From an uncultured Selenomonas sp. (GTDB lineage: Bacteria > Bacillota > Negativicutes > Selenomonadales > Selenomonadaceae), in contig CAJPRR010000019.1 in NCBI GenBank assembly GCA_905373085.1, positions 1 to 22,131 on the forward strand: a stretch of 22,131 nucleotides of DNA. The letters run 5' to 3'. The notes beneath the pieces were generated by a model, which saw only the letters and a list, made by a program, of their open reading frames with translations, did no database searches and was not told where the DNA came from. The position numbers and the translations under genes were made by a program. Positions 21,858 through 22,131 of the stretch are shown one piece after another; the first letter of the stretch is position 1; each line of letters opens with the position of its first letter.

Positions 21858-21885
21858 TGTTTATTATGAAAGTCCAAGAAGTCAA
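21858..21885 (-). promoter_or_regulatory. weak candidate promoter in repeat copy D for exported-protein gene
   Basis: Minus-strand TTGACT (21880-21885), a 16-base spacer and TAAACA (21858-21863). The -35 is good and the -10 poor, but the layout is the same as in copies B and C. It lies 50 bases before the start codon. Confidence 0.35.
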
Positions 21886-22026
21886 GTCGAAGGCACAGAC
21901 TGATTGGCTAACTTTCATTAAGGGCGTGAGGACATATGTACAGCGTGCCTCATTGATGATGCCATCGCTAGAAACGATGTCAAAAGCAGCTCCTGCCGCT
22001 CTGCTTCACGGCTGAACATATGTCCT
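21861..22026 (+). repeat. dispersed structured repeat, copy D (long form)
   Basis: The core hairpin pairs ATGAAAGT (21866-21873) with ACTTTCAT (21911-21918), CCAA with TTGG, AGTC with GACT, and an apical GTC-GAA-GGC. A second, long stem follows: AGGACATATGT-A-CAGC (21929-21944) with GCTG-A-ACATATGTCCT (22011-22026). It encloses two small hairpins (CATCG/CGATG at 21963-21979, AAGCAG/CTGCTT at 21984-22006). There is no convincing gene here despite a short open frame. Confidence 0.8.
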
Positions 22027-22030
22027 GAAA

Positions 22031-22131
22031 GTTTACCATGAAGCCCCAAGAGGTCAAGCCGAAGGCGCAGACCGATTGGCTAGGCTTCTGTAAGGGCGTG
22101 AGGACATATGTACAGCGCGTCTCCTTGATGA
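22031..22131 (+). repeat. dispersed structured repeat, copy E (cut by window end)
   Basis: It follows copy D in tandem after about five bases. The core pairs GAAGCC (22040-22045) with GGCTTC (22083-22088) and GGTC (22052-22055) with GACC (22070-22073), with apical GCC-GAA-GGC. The left arm of the long second stem (AGGACATATGTACAGC) is present and the rest lies beyond the window. Confidence 0.8.

Noticed and set aside
21866..21962. Short open frame in repeat D starting MKVQEVKSKAQTDWL, with a similar one in copy E and partial ones in A and B
   Set aside because: The frames are a by-product of the repeat core. A and B hit stops early or shift frame, no ribosome binding site precedes them, and base changes follow pairing rather than codon logic.

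Overview
The window is GC-rich and looks like a chromosomal segment from a diderm Firmicute (Negativicutes, Selenomonas-like). It combines Firmicute traits (a valS T-box leader, an Rrf2/CymR-like regulator with a YezD-family protein) with outer-membrane traits (a TonB-dependent receptor with a C-terminal Phe, and an O-antigen-ligase-type protein). The organism call is inference from gene content only.

Layout. (1) 12-5722, minus strand: a promoter and a valine T-box leader with an intrinsic terminator precede valS, folC and an O-antigen ligase/polymerase-like gene, all tightly packed as an operon. (2) 5743-9956, minus: two tandem methyl-accepting chemotaxis proteins with divergent Cache sensor domains but almost base-identical signalling domains. 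(3) 10039-12107, minus: pheA and aroF overlap as a Phe/Tyr-pathway unit, behind a promoter, a short leader with a terminator, and two direct repeats. (4) 12267-18213, minus: a cobalamin riboswitch followed by a TonB-dependent receptor, a lipoprotein binding protein, a FecCD/BtuC-type permease and an ATPase. This is a complete outer- and inner-membrane route, most likely for vitamin B12 or another corrinoid. (5) 18240-20686: cysK (minus) diverges from an Rrf2 regulator (plus), followed by a YezD-family small protein with a structured leader. This is a probable sulfur/cysteine locus. (6) 20756-22131: a SemiSWEET-like transporter and an exported protein of unknown function, both minus.

The most unusual feature is a dispersed repeat seen five times (17744-17846, 19564-19668, 21211-21266, 21861-22026, 22031-22131). 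Its core folds into a hairpin whose paired segments change together between copies. It carries a TTGAC-type -35 hexamer 16 bases from an edge beginning TA, so that copies sit where promoters of neighbouring genes are expected. It looks like a mobile structured element that may donate promoters. Other points of interest are the homogenised chemoreceptor pair, a shared dyad in both divergent cysK/rrf2 promoters, and a possible switch-like leader on the YezD gene.

No tRNA, rRNA, CRISPR array, transposase or phage gene was seen.
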